From an uncultured Mollicutes bacterium (lineage in GTDB: Bacteria; Bacillota_I; Bacilli_A; ML615J-28; CAG-313): a stretch of 54,101 bases of DNA. Under the pieces are notes generated by a model. It searched no databases. It had not been told where the DNA came from and saw only the letters and a list, made by a program, of their open reading frames with translations. The position numbers were made by a program, and so were the translations under genes. Where the stretch lies: contig URLJ01000008.1 of NCBI GenBank assembly GCA_900548675.1, positions 1 through 54,101 on the forward strand, given 5' to 3'. Below, piece after piece: positions 8,508 through 15,947 of the stretch; the stretch's first letter is position 1; every line of letters begins with the position of its first letter.

Positions 8508-8536
8508 ATTATACCATAAAGACTCCTTTTTTTCAA
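8508..8536 (-). promoter_or_regulatory. Strong promoter of tex-acpP
   Basis: Minus strand: TTGAAA (8536-8531), 17-base spacer, TGG-TATAAT (8513-8508), i.e. an extended -10. Confidence 0.8.
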
Positions 8537-8592
8537 ACGATATAACCCCCTAAAATTGTTAATAAAAGTCAGCGTTTTTAATGTTATAAGCT

Positions 8593-9102
8593 CTAACAAA
8601 AAGTTTTCAATTTTTCTAAAACCATCTTTAATATATAACCCGATTGAAGGACGCGTGATTCATTACGATTACCTTTTGCGGTATATGAAGAAACATATAT
8701 TTCATCCTTAATTTTTATTCCAAAGTAACAAAGTCCATCATTTTCAGTTCTTTCTTCTGTATCGCGTCCCGCAAAACCTGTAACACTTACACAAACTTCA
8801 GCTTTGGTCAATTCATGAAGACCTATCACCATTAAACGCGCTACCTCACTACTTACAACACCTTTATCTTCTACTACTTCGAAAGGCACTTTGAGCCATT
8901 TATTTTTAGCTTCAACACTATATGTTACATGACTTTCGCCAATCACGTCACTTGCTCCACTCACCCCAATAAGTCTTGAAATAATCATACCTCCAGTACA
9001 AGATTCTCCACATGAAATATGCCATTTTTTAGATTTTAAATATGCGATTATAGCTTTTTCTGTAGTAAGATTATCAAATAATTCTTCATAACTTGATTTC
9101 AT
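8593..9102 (-). CDS. pncC: CinA C-terminal family nicotinamide-nucleotide amidase
   Basis: 169 residues matching the stand-alone CinA C-terminal domain, which deamidates NMN to nicotinic acid mononucleotide and recycles pyridine nucleotides. The family motif GESCTGGMIISRL near residue 32 holds the catalytic Ser/Thr, and CVSVTGFAGRD is the second conserved block. It lacks the N-terminal MoCF domain of full CinA. It has its own near-consensus promoter and is transcribed alone, divergently from yigZ. Confidence 0.88.
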   Translation of the reverse strand: MKSSYEELFDNLTTEKAIIAYLKSKKWHISCGESCTGGMIISRLIGVSGASDVIGESHVTYSVEAKNKWLKVPFEVVEDKGVVSSEVARLMVIGLHELTKAEVCVSVTGFAGRDTEERTENDGLCYFGIKIKDEIYVSSYTAKGNRNESRVLQSGYILKMVLEKLKTFC

Positions 9103-9125
9103 ATTTTCACCTTCTCATATGAAAT

Positions 9126-9154
9126 AGTATACACGAGATAAGGCTATTTGTCAA
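9126..9154 (-). promoter_or_regulatory. Promoter of pncC
   Basis: Minus strand: TTGACA (9154-9149), 17-base spacer, TATACT (9131-9126). A ribosome site GAAGGTGA follows before the ATG. Confidence 0.8.
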
Positions 9155-9268
9155 AATTTAAAACTTCCCTTAGTATTAAATACGCTAAATTCATTTATTT
9201 ATGATATAATGAATATGATGATAAACTAACAATATTATGCGCATATTTGTTTAAAACGAGGATATCTT

Positions 9269-9880
9269 ATGTACACCATAAACCGACAAGAATATACTTT
9301 TACTTATGAAGTAAATAAAAGTACCTTTATCTCATTTTTAAAGTATATTGAAAATACAACTGAAGCTAAACAATACATTAATTTATTAAAAGAAAAATAT
9401 CCTGATGCCACACATCATGTTAGTGCCTTTATTGTCGGAAGTAGTGGACAAAATGGTGGCACAAATGATGACAGAGAACCATCAGGTACCGCAGGTGCAC
9501 CTATTTTTGAAGTTTTACGCAAAAACAATTTAACGAACATCATTTGTGTTGTAATAAGATATTTTGGCGGAATTAAACTTGGAGCAGGAGGTCTTGTGAG
9601 AGCCTATAGTAAAGCTGCCAGTGAAGTAGTAAAAATTGCAAAACTCGAACCGATAATTATTTATACAATTTTAAAACTCAGTTTCTCGTACCCCTATTTA
9701 AATCAAATTGAAAAAATAATTAAAGATTTTCAAATTATTGAGCGAAGTTTTACTTCTAACATTACTATTACAATTAAGGTACCTGTGGAAAAAGTAACGA
9801 TGTTATCATCATTACTAAACAGTTTAACTTATGGTAATATCATAGTAAGTGAAATAGCAAATAATCCCCTCGATAATTAA
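9269..9880 (+). CDS. YigZ/IMPACT family protein
   Basis: 203 residues with the two-domain layout of the YigZ/YvyE family: an N-terminal UPF0029 domain (HHVSAFIVG..., NDDREPSGTAG, VVIRYFGGIKLGAGGLVRAYSKA) and a C-terminal alpha/beta DUF1949-type domain. Function is poorly defined; the family is related to eukaryotic IMPACT, which affects translation regulation. The start has a GAGGAT ribosome site, and a TATAAT box lies at 9205-9210 without a clear -35. Monocistronic. Confidence 0.9.
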   Translation: MYTINRQEYTFTYEVNKSTFISFLKYIENTTEAKQYINLLKEKYPDATHHVSAFIVGSSGQNGGTNDDREPSGTAGAPIFEVLRKNNLTNIICVVIRYFGGIKLGAGGLVRAYSKAASEVVKIAKLEPIIIYTILKLSFSYPYLNQIEKIIKDFQIIERSFTSNITITIKVPVEKVTMLSSLLNSLTYGNIIVSEIANNPLDN

Positions 9881-9901
9881 ATAAACAAAATAATAAAAAA
9901 T

Positions 9902-9927
9902 AAACACCAAGGAAATCCTTGGTGTTT
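9902..9927. terminator. Shared terminator between yigZ and the truncated MATE gene
   Basis: AAACACCAAGG-AAAT-CCTTGGTGTTT is a perfect 11-bp stem. The minus-strand side is followed by TATTTTTTATTATTTT, so it mainly ends minus-strand transcription. The MATE stop codon lies in the stem. Confidence 0.85.
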
Positions 9928-10957
9928 ATACCATATTAGGGGTATTTTTTGATAGAAAGTTACGATAAAAAATATATCCCACAATTGATGTAAGCGTCTC
10001 TGTAAAAATAAAAGTTAACCAAAAGTAACTTAAACCTATGCGTGAAAACAAAAAGCCTAAAGGAACAAACAAAACAACCGTTCTAATTATTGTTAGTAAA
10101 GAACTTTTAGCAGGATGATTAACTGCCTGGAAAAAAACAGGATATATTAAAGATGTTACTTGTGGAATAAAACTAATACCAATAAATCTAAAACCTAGCG
10201 TTCCTATTTTGATAACCTCACTATCATCTGAAAAAACTTTAAGCATTTGTGTTGGAATAAATTCAAAACAAAGTGTTCCTATAAACATCAAACAAACACC
10301 TAATAATAAACAAACATTTAGTATTTTTTTACATCTAGCTATATCTTTAACAGCGTAGTTGTAACTTACGACCGGAACCATACATGTCTGTAATGAACCG
10401 AAAGGAATGAAAAAGAAGGTTTGCCACTTATAATAAAGGCCAAGGGCCGTGACTGCTTGATCAGAAAACCCTGAAAGGATTAAATTTAATCCGAAAATAT
10501 AAAATGTATAGGCAGATTGCATTAAAATATTAGGAATACCACTAATGTATATCTTCTTTAAATATTTGGGAAAAAGTTTAATATTAGGAATTTTATACAG
10601 CACTTTATGCATTACAATCAAGGCAGCAACCACTTGACCTACAACAGTTGCGACGGCAGCACCTGCTATTCCTAACTCTTTAATTCCAAAGAGGCCAAAT
10701 ATTAAAATAGGGTCAAGAACGATATTTACAATAGCACCTATAGTTTGAGCTATCATTGGCGTTTTCATATCACCATACGCTTGGAGAATTTTACTCCATA
10801 TACTTTCAAAAAACACACCGATGCTAAATATGCAAACTATACGACCGTAGATAATTACTTCTTTAATAACACTTTCTGAATCAGTGCTTATTTGGGCAAA
10901 ATACGGCATAATAAAATATGAAACTACGGCGAAAATAATCCATAAAACAAATGCCAA
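9926..10957 (-). pseudogene. MATE family efflux protein lacking its N-terminus
   Basis: 343 residues covering roughly transmembrane helices 3-12 of a MATE (NorM/DinF-like) transporter: SKILQAYGDMKTPMIAQ and LDPILIFGLFGIKELGIAGAA are typical of the first half, and NPTxxSL-type repeats recur in the second. Family members are about 450 residues, so about 100 residues (helices 1-2) are missing. The frame has no ATG near its 5' end. The first possible start is TTG at 10957-10955, and the frame is open only a few codons further up, where a GGAGG ribosome-like site exists but no in-frame start. No MATE N-terminus is found in other frames upstream. Probably a deletion remnant; an intact MATE gene lies at 27436-28848. 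Confidence 0.7.
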
Positions 10958-11030
10958 TGGTGTATCAACTCCAGCAAAATTATAGCAATTCCTCCTTTTT
11001 GAAGCAAGTTAAAGGTTTTATATAATATAA

Positions 11031-11115
11031 AAACATCAGATAAAAGTATTTTATATTTGATAAAGTATCTAGCATTAAACACCTTATCAACTATGGTTAC
11101 TTTAAATCTGATGTA
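11031..11115 (-). terminator. Long hairpin after the DUF1295 gene
   Basis: ACATCAGAT-AAAAGTA near 11033-11048 pairs with TACTTTAAATCTGATGT near 11099-11115, and TTGATAA pairs with TTATCAA inside, giving an 85-base imperfect hairpin. On the minus strand it is followed by TTTTTATA, so it can terminate transcription. It is unusually long for a simple terminator and lies between an intact gene and the truncated MATE gene. Confidence 0.6.
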
Positions 11116-11136
11116 TTTTTTATTCAATATTTTGTT

Positions 11137-12033
11137 TTACTTTTTTACTTCTTCTACAACCTTTTTGGGAAAAATAAGTAAATTGTTGGTTGTTTTCTGA
11201 TAATTTTCATAATTTTGGTAAGTTTTAAGTAAAACTTTCTCCGTAAGAGGTATAATAATAAACCCATATAGCAAACAATTAAGAATAGGTCCTAAGAAAA
11301 TTCCCCACATTTCTGGTCTAATTGAGATAGTAATTAAATATACTGCGAACCAAAAAATTAATTCAGCTAAATAATCTGGATGCCGACTTCTATTCCATAA
11401 TCCAATTTTAACCATTCCCTTCTTTTTATTTTTAAGAAGCTGAATGTCAGCAATAATTTTAACCCCAAGCGCTGCTACTGCAAGCACAATAGCAATTATG
11501 CTTGAAAGATTAAAACCCGTTGAAGGCACCATATAAGCAAGAGGACAAAGCATTAAAGTGAAGTTGACAATCATTGGTACTAGATTCAACAAAAAGAAAT
11601 CAATTAATAGATAAGTTTTGGGATGTCTTATTTTAATATTAATTAAACGTGCATCAACACTTTCTAAATTATTAAATGTGCATCCCCATTTGATGATTTT
11701 CTCTACTGCCCAAATGCCAATTACAACAATCATAAAAATACTATAATCTTTAAATCCCGCAAAACGCCAAGCAAAATTGATGGTTAAAGCTATCATATAA
11801 ATACTATTCAGCGGTTTTGTTATTGTTGTATTTTTTAATATTAATCCTATCAACCATGAAACAACAATTCCTACTAATAAACTAATAAATATCATTAAAA
11901 GATAATATGTAAGTTCATTTTCATCAAATACTTTATTCAGAAAATAATATGTAAAAAAACTAGCAGCAAGTGATACCGCAGCAATTAATAGAACAATAAT
12001 AACACTTATAATGCGATTTTTCTTAAGAAACAT
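11137..12033 (-). CDS. DUF1295/isoprenylcysteine methyltransferase-like membrane protein
   Basis: 298 residues with about seven membrane helices. The C-terminal third carries the family signature GLWNRSRHPDYLAELIFWFA, followed by a hydrophobic helix and a PLTEK/YQNYENYQKTT segment. This matches DUF1295 and the related steroid-reductase/ICMT fold, in which this part forms the cofactor pocket. The substrate in bacteria is unknown. It is probably monocistronic, with its own TATAAT box and the long hairpin behind it. Confidence 0.65.
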   Translation of the reverse strand: MFLKKNRIISVIIVLLIAAVSLAASFFTYYFLNKVFDENELTYYLLMIFISLLVGIVVSWLIGLILKNTTITKPLNSIYMIALTINFAWRFAGFKDYSIFMIVVIGIWAVEKIIKWGCTFNNLESVDARLINIKIRHPKTYLLIDFFLLNLVPMIVNFTLMLCPLAYMVPSTGFNLSSIIAIVLAVAALGVKIIADIQLLKNKKKGMVKIGLWNRSRHPDYLAELIFWFAVYLITISIRPEMWGIFLGPILNCLLYGFIIIPLTEKVLLKTYQNYENYQKTTNNLLIFPKKVVEEVKK

Positions 12034-12056
12034 AGTGATACCTCTTTTTTTAGTAT

Positions 12057-12085
12057 ATTATACACTATTTTCTTTTGTTAGTAAA
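12057..12085 (-). promoter_or_regulatory. Probable promoter of the DUF1295 gene
   Basis: Minus strand: TTTACT (12085-12080), 17-base spacer, TATAAT (12062-12057). A GAGGT ribosome site precedes the ATG. Confidence 0.55.
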
Positions 12086-12089
12086 GAAA

Positions 12090-12350
12090 TTAATTGGTAT
12101 TTTTTTGCTTTTGATATTTTAATTTTGTTGATGATCCACCTCTTAGGTGTTTTTCTTGTTTATTAATTTCAAATAATTTTTGTACTTCAATGTAAAGAGT
12201 ATAATCAAGATCTAATAATCTTTCTGCCATATCTTTATGAACAGTACTTTTTGAACATCCTAATTTTCTTGCGACATCACGCACATTACTTCTTTCATTG
12301 AGAAGTATTTTTGCTCCTTCAAGTACTCTTGCTTTTATCAATTCATCCAT
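12090..12350 (-). CDS. spoIIID: Sporulation transcription factor SpoIIID
   Basis: 86-residue DNA-binding protein of the SpoIIID family, the mother-cell regulator that tunes sigma-E genes and leads to sigma-K in endospore formers. The helix-turn-helix reads VRDVARKLGCSKSTVHKDMAERL and the basic C-terminal patch EKHLRGGSSTKLKYQK; both are hallmark segments of the family. Length equals that of Bacillus SpoIIID (about 90). A GGTGAT ribosome site lies five bases before the ATG. No clear sigma-E promoter was seen. Its presence implies a sporulation programme now or in recent ancestry. It sits alone here, divergent from ytqA. Confidence 0.93.
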   Translation of the reverse strand: MDELIKARVLEGAKILLNERSNVRDVARKLGCSKSTVHKDMAERLLDLDYTLYIEVQKLFEINKQEKHLRGGSSTKLKYQKQKNTN

Positions 12351-12404
12351 TATATCACCAATAACATTATATTTATTTTATTTCAAAATAAGAACCTATT
12401 TTTC

Positions 12405-12433
12405 TTGCAGGAAACAACTATTTTTGTTATAAT
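12405..12433 (+). promoter_or_regulatory. Probable promoter of ytqA-ytqB
   Basis: TTGCAG (12405-12410), 17-base spacer, TATAAT (12428-12433). AAAGGAT ribosome site at about 12449-12455. Confidence 0.55.
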
Positions 12434-12464
12434 ATGAATTGTATATTAAAGGATATAATAACTT

Positions 12465-13409
12465 ATGAACGATTATAAAGATTTAATGAACAATGAAAAA
12501 CATTACGTTACTTTTAACAATTATCTACGATATAAATATCATGAAAAAGTTGCAAGAATTAGTTTAAATGCCGGTTTTACATGTCCTAATCGTGATGGTA
12601 ATAAAGGAGTGGGAGGATGCATATACTGCTCAAATAACCTTAGTGGTGATTTCGCTGGGGATAAGAATAAAACATTTGAAGAACAATTCTCTAGCATTGA
12701 AAAAGTCATTCAAAAAAAGTGGGACGCAGATTCTTTTATCGCTTATCTACAAGCTGGTTCTAACACATATGCTGATATCAATACTTTAAAAAATGTTTAC
12801 AATAGTCTTTTAACGCTTAATGAAAATATAAAGGTCATCAGTATCGCAACAAGACCTGATTGTATTAATGAAGAGATTGTTCAATTATTAAGTTGTATTA
12901 ATAAGCAAAAAGAAGTATGGATAGAACTAGGGCTTCAAAGTATTCATGCCACCACCCAAAAGTACTTAAATCTATGTTATACAACAGCTGATTTTGAAAA
13001 AGCTTGCAATATGCTTATTGCGGCCAAAATAAAAGTAATTGTTCATTTAATCAATGGTCTTCCCTCTGAAACTGAAGAAATGATGATTGAAAATGCCAAA
13101 TATCTAGCAAAGTTTTCTTTATTTGGCGTAAAAATTCATATGCTGCATATCATGAAAAATACCACCTTAGGTGAAATCTATCAAAAGAAACCTTTTGCAC
13201 TTCTTACTCTTGCTGATTTTGTTCGCATTACAGCCACGATGTTAAGATATCTTCCTACATCAATTGTTATTCATCGTTTAACCGGCGATGCCCCAAAAGA
13301 TGAACTTATCGAACCAATATGGACACTAAAAAAATTTGTCGTATTAAATGAAATTGACAAATACATGCGTAAAAATAATATTTATCAAGGAGATTTATGT
13401 ATAAAATAA
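12465..13409 (+). CDS. ytqA: Radical SAM protein YtqA (MnmL-type)
   Basis: 314-residue radical SAM enzyme of the YtqA/TIGR01212 family. The iron-sulfur cluster cysteines are in FTCPNRDGNKGVGGCIYCSN, an unusual long CX12CX2C spacing typical of this family and of the related Elp3-like group. GLPSETEEMM lies in the later SAM-barrel region. In Bacillus the family has been linked to converting carboxymethylaminomethyl-uridine to aminomethyl-uridine in tRNA wobble positions (MnmL). The downstream ytqB overlaps its end by 13 bases, and the two act in sequence. Confidence 0.88.
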   Translation: MNDYKDLMNNEKHYVTFNNYLRYKYHEKVARISLNAGFTCPNRDGNKGVGGCIYCSNNLSGDFAGDKNKTFEEQFSSIEKVIQKKWDADSFIAYLQAGSNTYADINTLKNVYNSLLTLNENIKVISIATRPDCINEEIVQLLSCINKQKEVWIELGLQSIHATTQKYLNLCYTTADFEKACNMLIAAKIKVIVHLINGLPSETEEMMIENAKYLAKFSLFGVKIHMLHIMKNTTLGEIYQKKPFALLTLADFVRITATMLRYLPTSIVIHRLTGDAPKDELIEPIWTLKKFVVLNEIDKYMRKNNIYQGDLCIK

Positions 13410-13951
13410 TAGAATTGGCCCATATAATGCTGAAATCATATATAAAACCTAACATGCATATTGTAGACGCCACATGTGGTAATGGTCATGATACTTTATT
13501 TATAGCGGAGTGTTTAAATAAAACGGGCACTATTGATGCTTATGATATTCAAATTGAAGCTATCAATAAGACTAAAGAATTAACATCTAATTATAATAAC
13601 ATTAATTTTTATAATCTTTCTCATGAATTTTTAAATCCTAAAGGTGTTGATGCCGCAGTGTTTAATTTAGGATATTTACCTGGAGGAAATAAAAAAATTA
13701 CGACGACTGTTCTTTCTACTATGAAAGCTTTAGAAATTCTTCTAAAGGAAGCCCAAAAACACAATATGTTAATTATTTTAGTTTTATATCCAGGACATCC
13801 TGAAGGCTTTATCGAAGCAAACGCAGTGGAAGAATTCGCGAACGCACTAGATCCTAGTCTTTTCCTTGTCTCAACTTATCGTAACAGCAATCAGTCTTTA
13901 TCACCATATCTCATCTCAATAACTAATAAAAAAAGATTATTTAGCAATTAG
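13397..13951 (+). CDS. ytqB: YtqB-type SAM methyltransferase (MnmM)
   Basis: 184-residue class I SAM-dependent methyltransferase. The SAM loop reads VDATCGNGHDTLF, the acidic cofactor-binding region AYDIQIEAI, and the catalytic region FNLGYLPGGNK, all typical of YtqB. The family methylates nm5U to mnm5U at the tRNA wobble base in Gram-positives. It is translated from an AAGGAG site inside the end of ytqA. Its TAG stop lies in the terminator stem. Confidence 0.9.
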   Translation: MYKIIELAHIMLKSYIKPNMHIVDATCGNGHDTLFIAECLNKTGTIDAYDIQIEAINKTKELTSNYNNINFYNLSHEFLNPKGVDAAVFNLGYLPGGNKKITTTVLSTMKALEILLKEAQKHNMLIILVLYPGHPEGFIEANAVEEFANALDPSLFLVSTYRNSNQSLSPYLISITNKKRLFSN

Positions 13952-13961
13952 CTAAATAATC
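13935..13961. terminator. Bidirectional terminator between ytqB and the patatin gene
   Basis: GATTATTTAGC-AATTA-GCTAAATAATC (11-bp perfect stem) is followed by CTTTTTTTT on the plus strand and by CTTTTTTTATT on the minus strand. Confidence 0.92.
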
Positions 13962-13968
13962 CTTTTTT

Positions 13969-14799
13969 TTAAGTAACGCTTTCATATTTATGTTTAAGTG
14001 CTATAAAGTAATCACCAAGCACTGCCAACCCATCTTGATAGCCTTTTTTTACACTCTCATCTATTTTTTCATCATAAAAATTAATAGTACCATTGATAAA
14101 GTTTCCTAAATCTTCTTTTGGTTCTATTACAACCATATTAAGACTTGGGTATGATTTTTCTAGCGCACTATAATCAAAAGCATTCTTATTTAGTTTTATG
14201 ACAATAATATTATTATATCCTTCTTCTAATAATGGTTTAATCGGTACGTTATCGGTAATTCCTCCATCCGTAAGAGTTAAATCATGATATTTTACAGGTT
14301 TGAAAAGATGAGGAATAGATGCGGTGGCTTGGACAATTTTATTAAAGTCATCAGCGCATGTCAGTTTTTTAAGATCATAATATACGGGTTTTTCTTTATT
14401 GCTACAAACGACATAGAATTCCTTATCACTTTTTACAACATCTTCAAAATTTAAATTATCTATGATTAAATGCTCTAATTTTTTTGATGACAGAAAAGCA
14501 TTTCTTTTGATGTTATCCATCGCACGGTATTTTTCATCACCTAAAACATGATACAAAGCCTTATCCTTTGATTTTAAATTATCTTTATTAAAAGGCTTAA
14601 CTTTGGAAAGTTCCCATATTTTTTCACTTTTTTCAATTGTACTAGTTCCAAAAAGAACACCATTTAAAGCTCCGATGGATGCGCCACTAAAAGCACTTAT
14701 TTTATCACTAAAACCAAGAAAACATATTGCTTGCCAAACTCCTAACTGATATGCTCCCTTTGCTCCGCCTCCACCTAATACTAAACCTATTTTTTCCAT
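13969..14799 (-). CDS. Patatin-like phospholipase (RssA type)
   Basis: 276 residues. The oxyanion motif GGGGAKGAYQLGV is at residue 9, the nucleophile elbow GASIGAL near residue 39, and the catalytic Asp in LTDGGITDNVP near 175, so the Ser/Asp dyad is intact. The protein is predicted to be cytoplasmic or peripheral and to hydrolyse lipid acyl esters. It lies downstream of the spoIIQ-like gene, but a hairpin separates them. A GAGGT ribosome site precedes the ATG. Confidence 0.9.
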   Translation of the reverse strand: MEKIGLVLGGGGAKGAYQLGVWQAICFLGFSDKISAFSGASIGALNGVLFGTSTIEKSEKIWELSKVKPFNKDNLKSKDKALYHVLGDEKYRAMDNIKRNAFLSSKKLEHLIIDNLNFEDVVKSDKEFYVVCSNKEKPVYYDLKKLTCADDFNKIVQATASIPHLFKPVKYHDLTLTDGGITDNVPIKPLLEEGYNNIIVIKLNKNAFDYSALEKSYPSLNMVVIEPKEDLGNFINGTINFYDEKIDESVKKGYQDGLAVLGDYFIALKHKYESVT

Positions 14800-14824
14800 T
14801 TTTATACCTCTTTCTTTATGAAAA

Positions 14825-14859
14825 AAAGGTTAACAAACCTTCAGTTTATTAACACCTTT
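14825..14859 (-). terminator. Terminator of the spoIIQ-like gene
   Basis: Minus strand: AAAGGTGTTAATAAAC pairs with GTTTGTTAACCTTT, followed by TTTT. It directly follows the gene ending at 14863. Confidence 0.75.
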
Positions 14860-14862
14860 CTT

Positions 14863-15504
14863 CTATATCTCATTGGTAGCTTTGCCAATAACTTTTTCAG
14901 GATTAAGATGTTTATTTTCTTTTAATACTTTGAAATAAACATGGTTGCCTGCTTCTTTATCAATTTCAGATTCACCACTAACACCTATTTTAGTACCTTG
15001 ATTAACAGTAGCTCCTACAGCGATGGTAACTTCTGATAGACTATAGTAATAAGTTTTTAAACCATCTTTATGTTCAATTACCACGAAGTTTCCATATAGA
15101 GGACTTTCCTTTATTTCTGTTACCGTTCCACTCAAAGCAGCTGTAACATCGAAAGGTTTATTATCTTTCGCAGCAAAACTAGTTCCCATGCTTGTTCTGT
15201 AACTTGTACCATATTTAATTAGCGACTTTTCTTGATCTTCTTTGGTACCATCTTTTTCGTAAAACTTACGAACAACTTGATATTCTAGATCACTTTTGAA
15301 AGGTAAATTTACCTTTTCCGCAACAGAAGTCACGACTTCACTTGGATTTGGATTATCAGGATTATCCGGATTATTTGGATTTGGATTATCATTAGCAGGA
15401 ATAGTACTTGCAAGAACCAACGCTACTAATAATAAAGCTAAAACCCCCACAAAGAAGAAAAACTGAAATTTATTTTGGCCAATTTTTTTAACCCAATTTT
15501 TCAT
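14863..15504 (-). CDS. spoIIQ: SpoIIQ-like degenerate LytM/M23 protein
   Basis: 213 residues: a short cytoplasmic tail, one membrane helix (about 13-35), a Pro/Asn linker, then a LytM domain. The segment FYEKDGTKEDQEKSL, the DVTAALSGTV turn, the EHKDGLKTYYYSLSEV block and the KEAGNHVYFKV end are all arranged as in SpoIIQ. The peptidase zinc ligands are absent: the HxxxD position reads SMGTS and the HxH reads HVY, so the protein is catalytically dead, as expected for SpoIIQ. SpoIIQ sits in the forespore membrane and forms the channel with SpoIIIAH. A promoter of forespore type lies upstream. An inactive divisome-type LytM protein is the alternative, but is less likely. Confidence 0.85.
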   Translation of the reverse strand: MKNWVKKIGQNKFQFFFFVGVLALLLVALVLASTIPANDNPNPNNPDNPDNPNPSEVVTSVAEKVNLPFKSDLEYQVVRKFYEKDGTKEDQEKSLIKYGTSYRTSMGTSFAAKDNKPFDVTAALSGTVTEIKESPLYGNFVVIEHKDGLKTYYYSLSEVTIAVGATVNQGTKIGVSGESEIDKEAGNHVYFKVLKENKHLNPEKVIGKATNEI

Positions 15505-15520
15505 TGTATCACCTCAAGTT

Positions 15521-15550
15521 TAGTATGATACAATTTTTCTAAAATATACA
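15521..15550 (-). promoter_or_regulatory. Forespore-type (sigma-G/sigma-F-like) promoter of spoIIQ-like gene
   Basis: Minus strand: TGTATA (15550-15545), 17-base spacer, CATACTA (15527-15521). The -10 is the exact sigma-G form and also fits the ANAHTA end of sigma-F sites. A TTGAGGTGA ribosome site follows. No vegetative TATAAT box is present. Confidence 0.65.
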
Positions 15551-15613
15551 AAAATTATTAAATTTTTATAAAATTATTTTATTCTCATATTTCAAAAATA
15601 TCAAGAAATTAAA

Positions 15614-15637
15614 AAAGGTAGAAAGATTTCTACCTTT
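15614..15637 (-). terminator. Terminator of the uppS-to-YwzB operon
   Basis: AAAAGGTAGAAA / TTTCTACCTTTT hairpin followed on the minus strand by TTTAATTTC. It ends the long operon that runs from 23926. Confidence 0.85.
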
Positions 15638-15707
15638 TTAACAATACCAACTGTTGCTTTTGTTCATTAAACATATTTGCAATTGGTACACTATTATTAT
15701 TATTCAT
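15630..15707 (-). CDS. Possible 25-residue peptide
   Basis: A short frame, MNNNNSVPIANMFNEQKQQL followed by VLLKR, begins 10 bases after the YwzB-like stop; its TAG lies in the terminator stem. It is polar at the start and basic at the end, with no membrane helix or signal. The ribosome site is weak (AAAAGAT). The exact fit between the YwzB-like gene and the terminator is the only support; it may be chance. Confidence 0.28.
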   Translation of the reverse strand: MNNNNSVPIANMFNEQKQQLVLLKR

Positions 15708-15717
15708 TTATTATCTT

Positions 15718-15942
15718 TTATGCAGATTTTCTAACTATTAAATTGGTAATTACTTCCAAAAATTTCATTATCGCACTACTTGTAAGATAACTACAAATAA
15801 TTGCTACTAAACAGTAACCTATTCTTATTTCTAGAATTCTACCTTGTTTAAAAAACTTATGAAATTCAGATGCAAATAGCAGTTTTAAAAAAACTACTAA
15901 TGATCCTAAAAAGAAAATAATATATAAAGCGTTAAAAACCAT
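15718..15942 (-). CDS. DUF1146 family membrane protein (YwzB-like)
   Basis: 74 residues, two membrane helices (about 4-24 and 42-64) joined by a basic loop FFKQGRILEIRIGY. The loop and second helix follow the pattern of the YwzB/DUF1146 family, whose function is unknown. In Bacillus, ywzB lies in the ywzB-ywmB-murA-spoIID-spoIIQ-spoIIID region; here a spoIIQ-like gene is the next gene and spoIIID is 3 kb away, so part of that neighbourhood may be kept. It follows proS by 5 bases and is the last clear gene of the uppS operon, in the place where polC is found in Bacillus. Confidence 0.55.
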   Translation of the reverse strand: MVFNALYIIFFLGSLVVFLKLLFASEFHKFFKQGRILEIRIGYCLVAIICSYLTSSAIMKFLEVITNLIVRKSA

Positions 15943-15947
15943 TTTAT

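Noticed and set aside
10924..11127. 67-codon minus-strand frame overlapping the MATE remnant
   Set aside because: It starts inside the long hairpin, runs in another frame of the MATE gene, and shows no protein-like composition or ribosome site.
14863..15504. Active M23 peptidoglycan hydrolase
   Set aside because: The zinc ligands of the HxxxD and HxH motifs are replaced, so catalysis is not expected.
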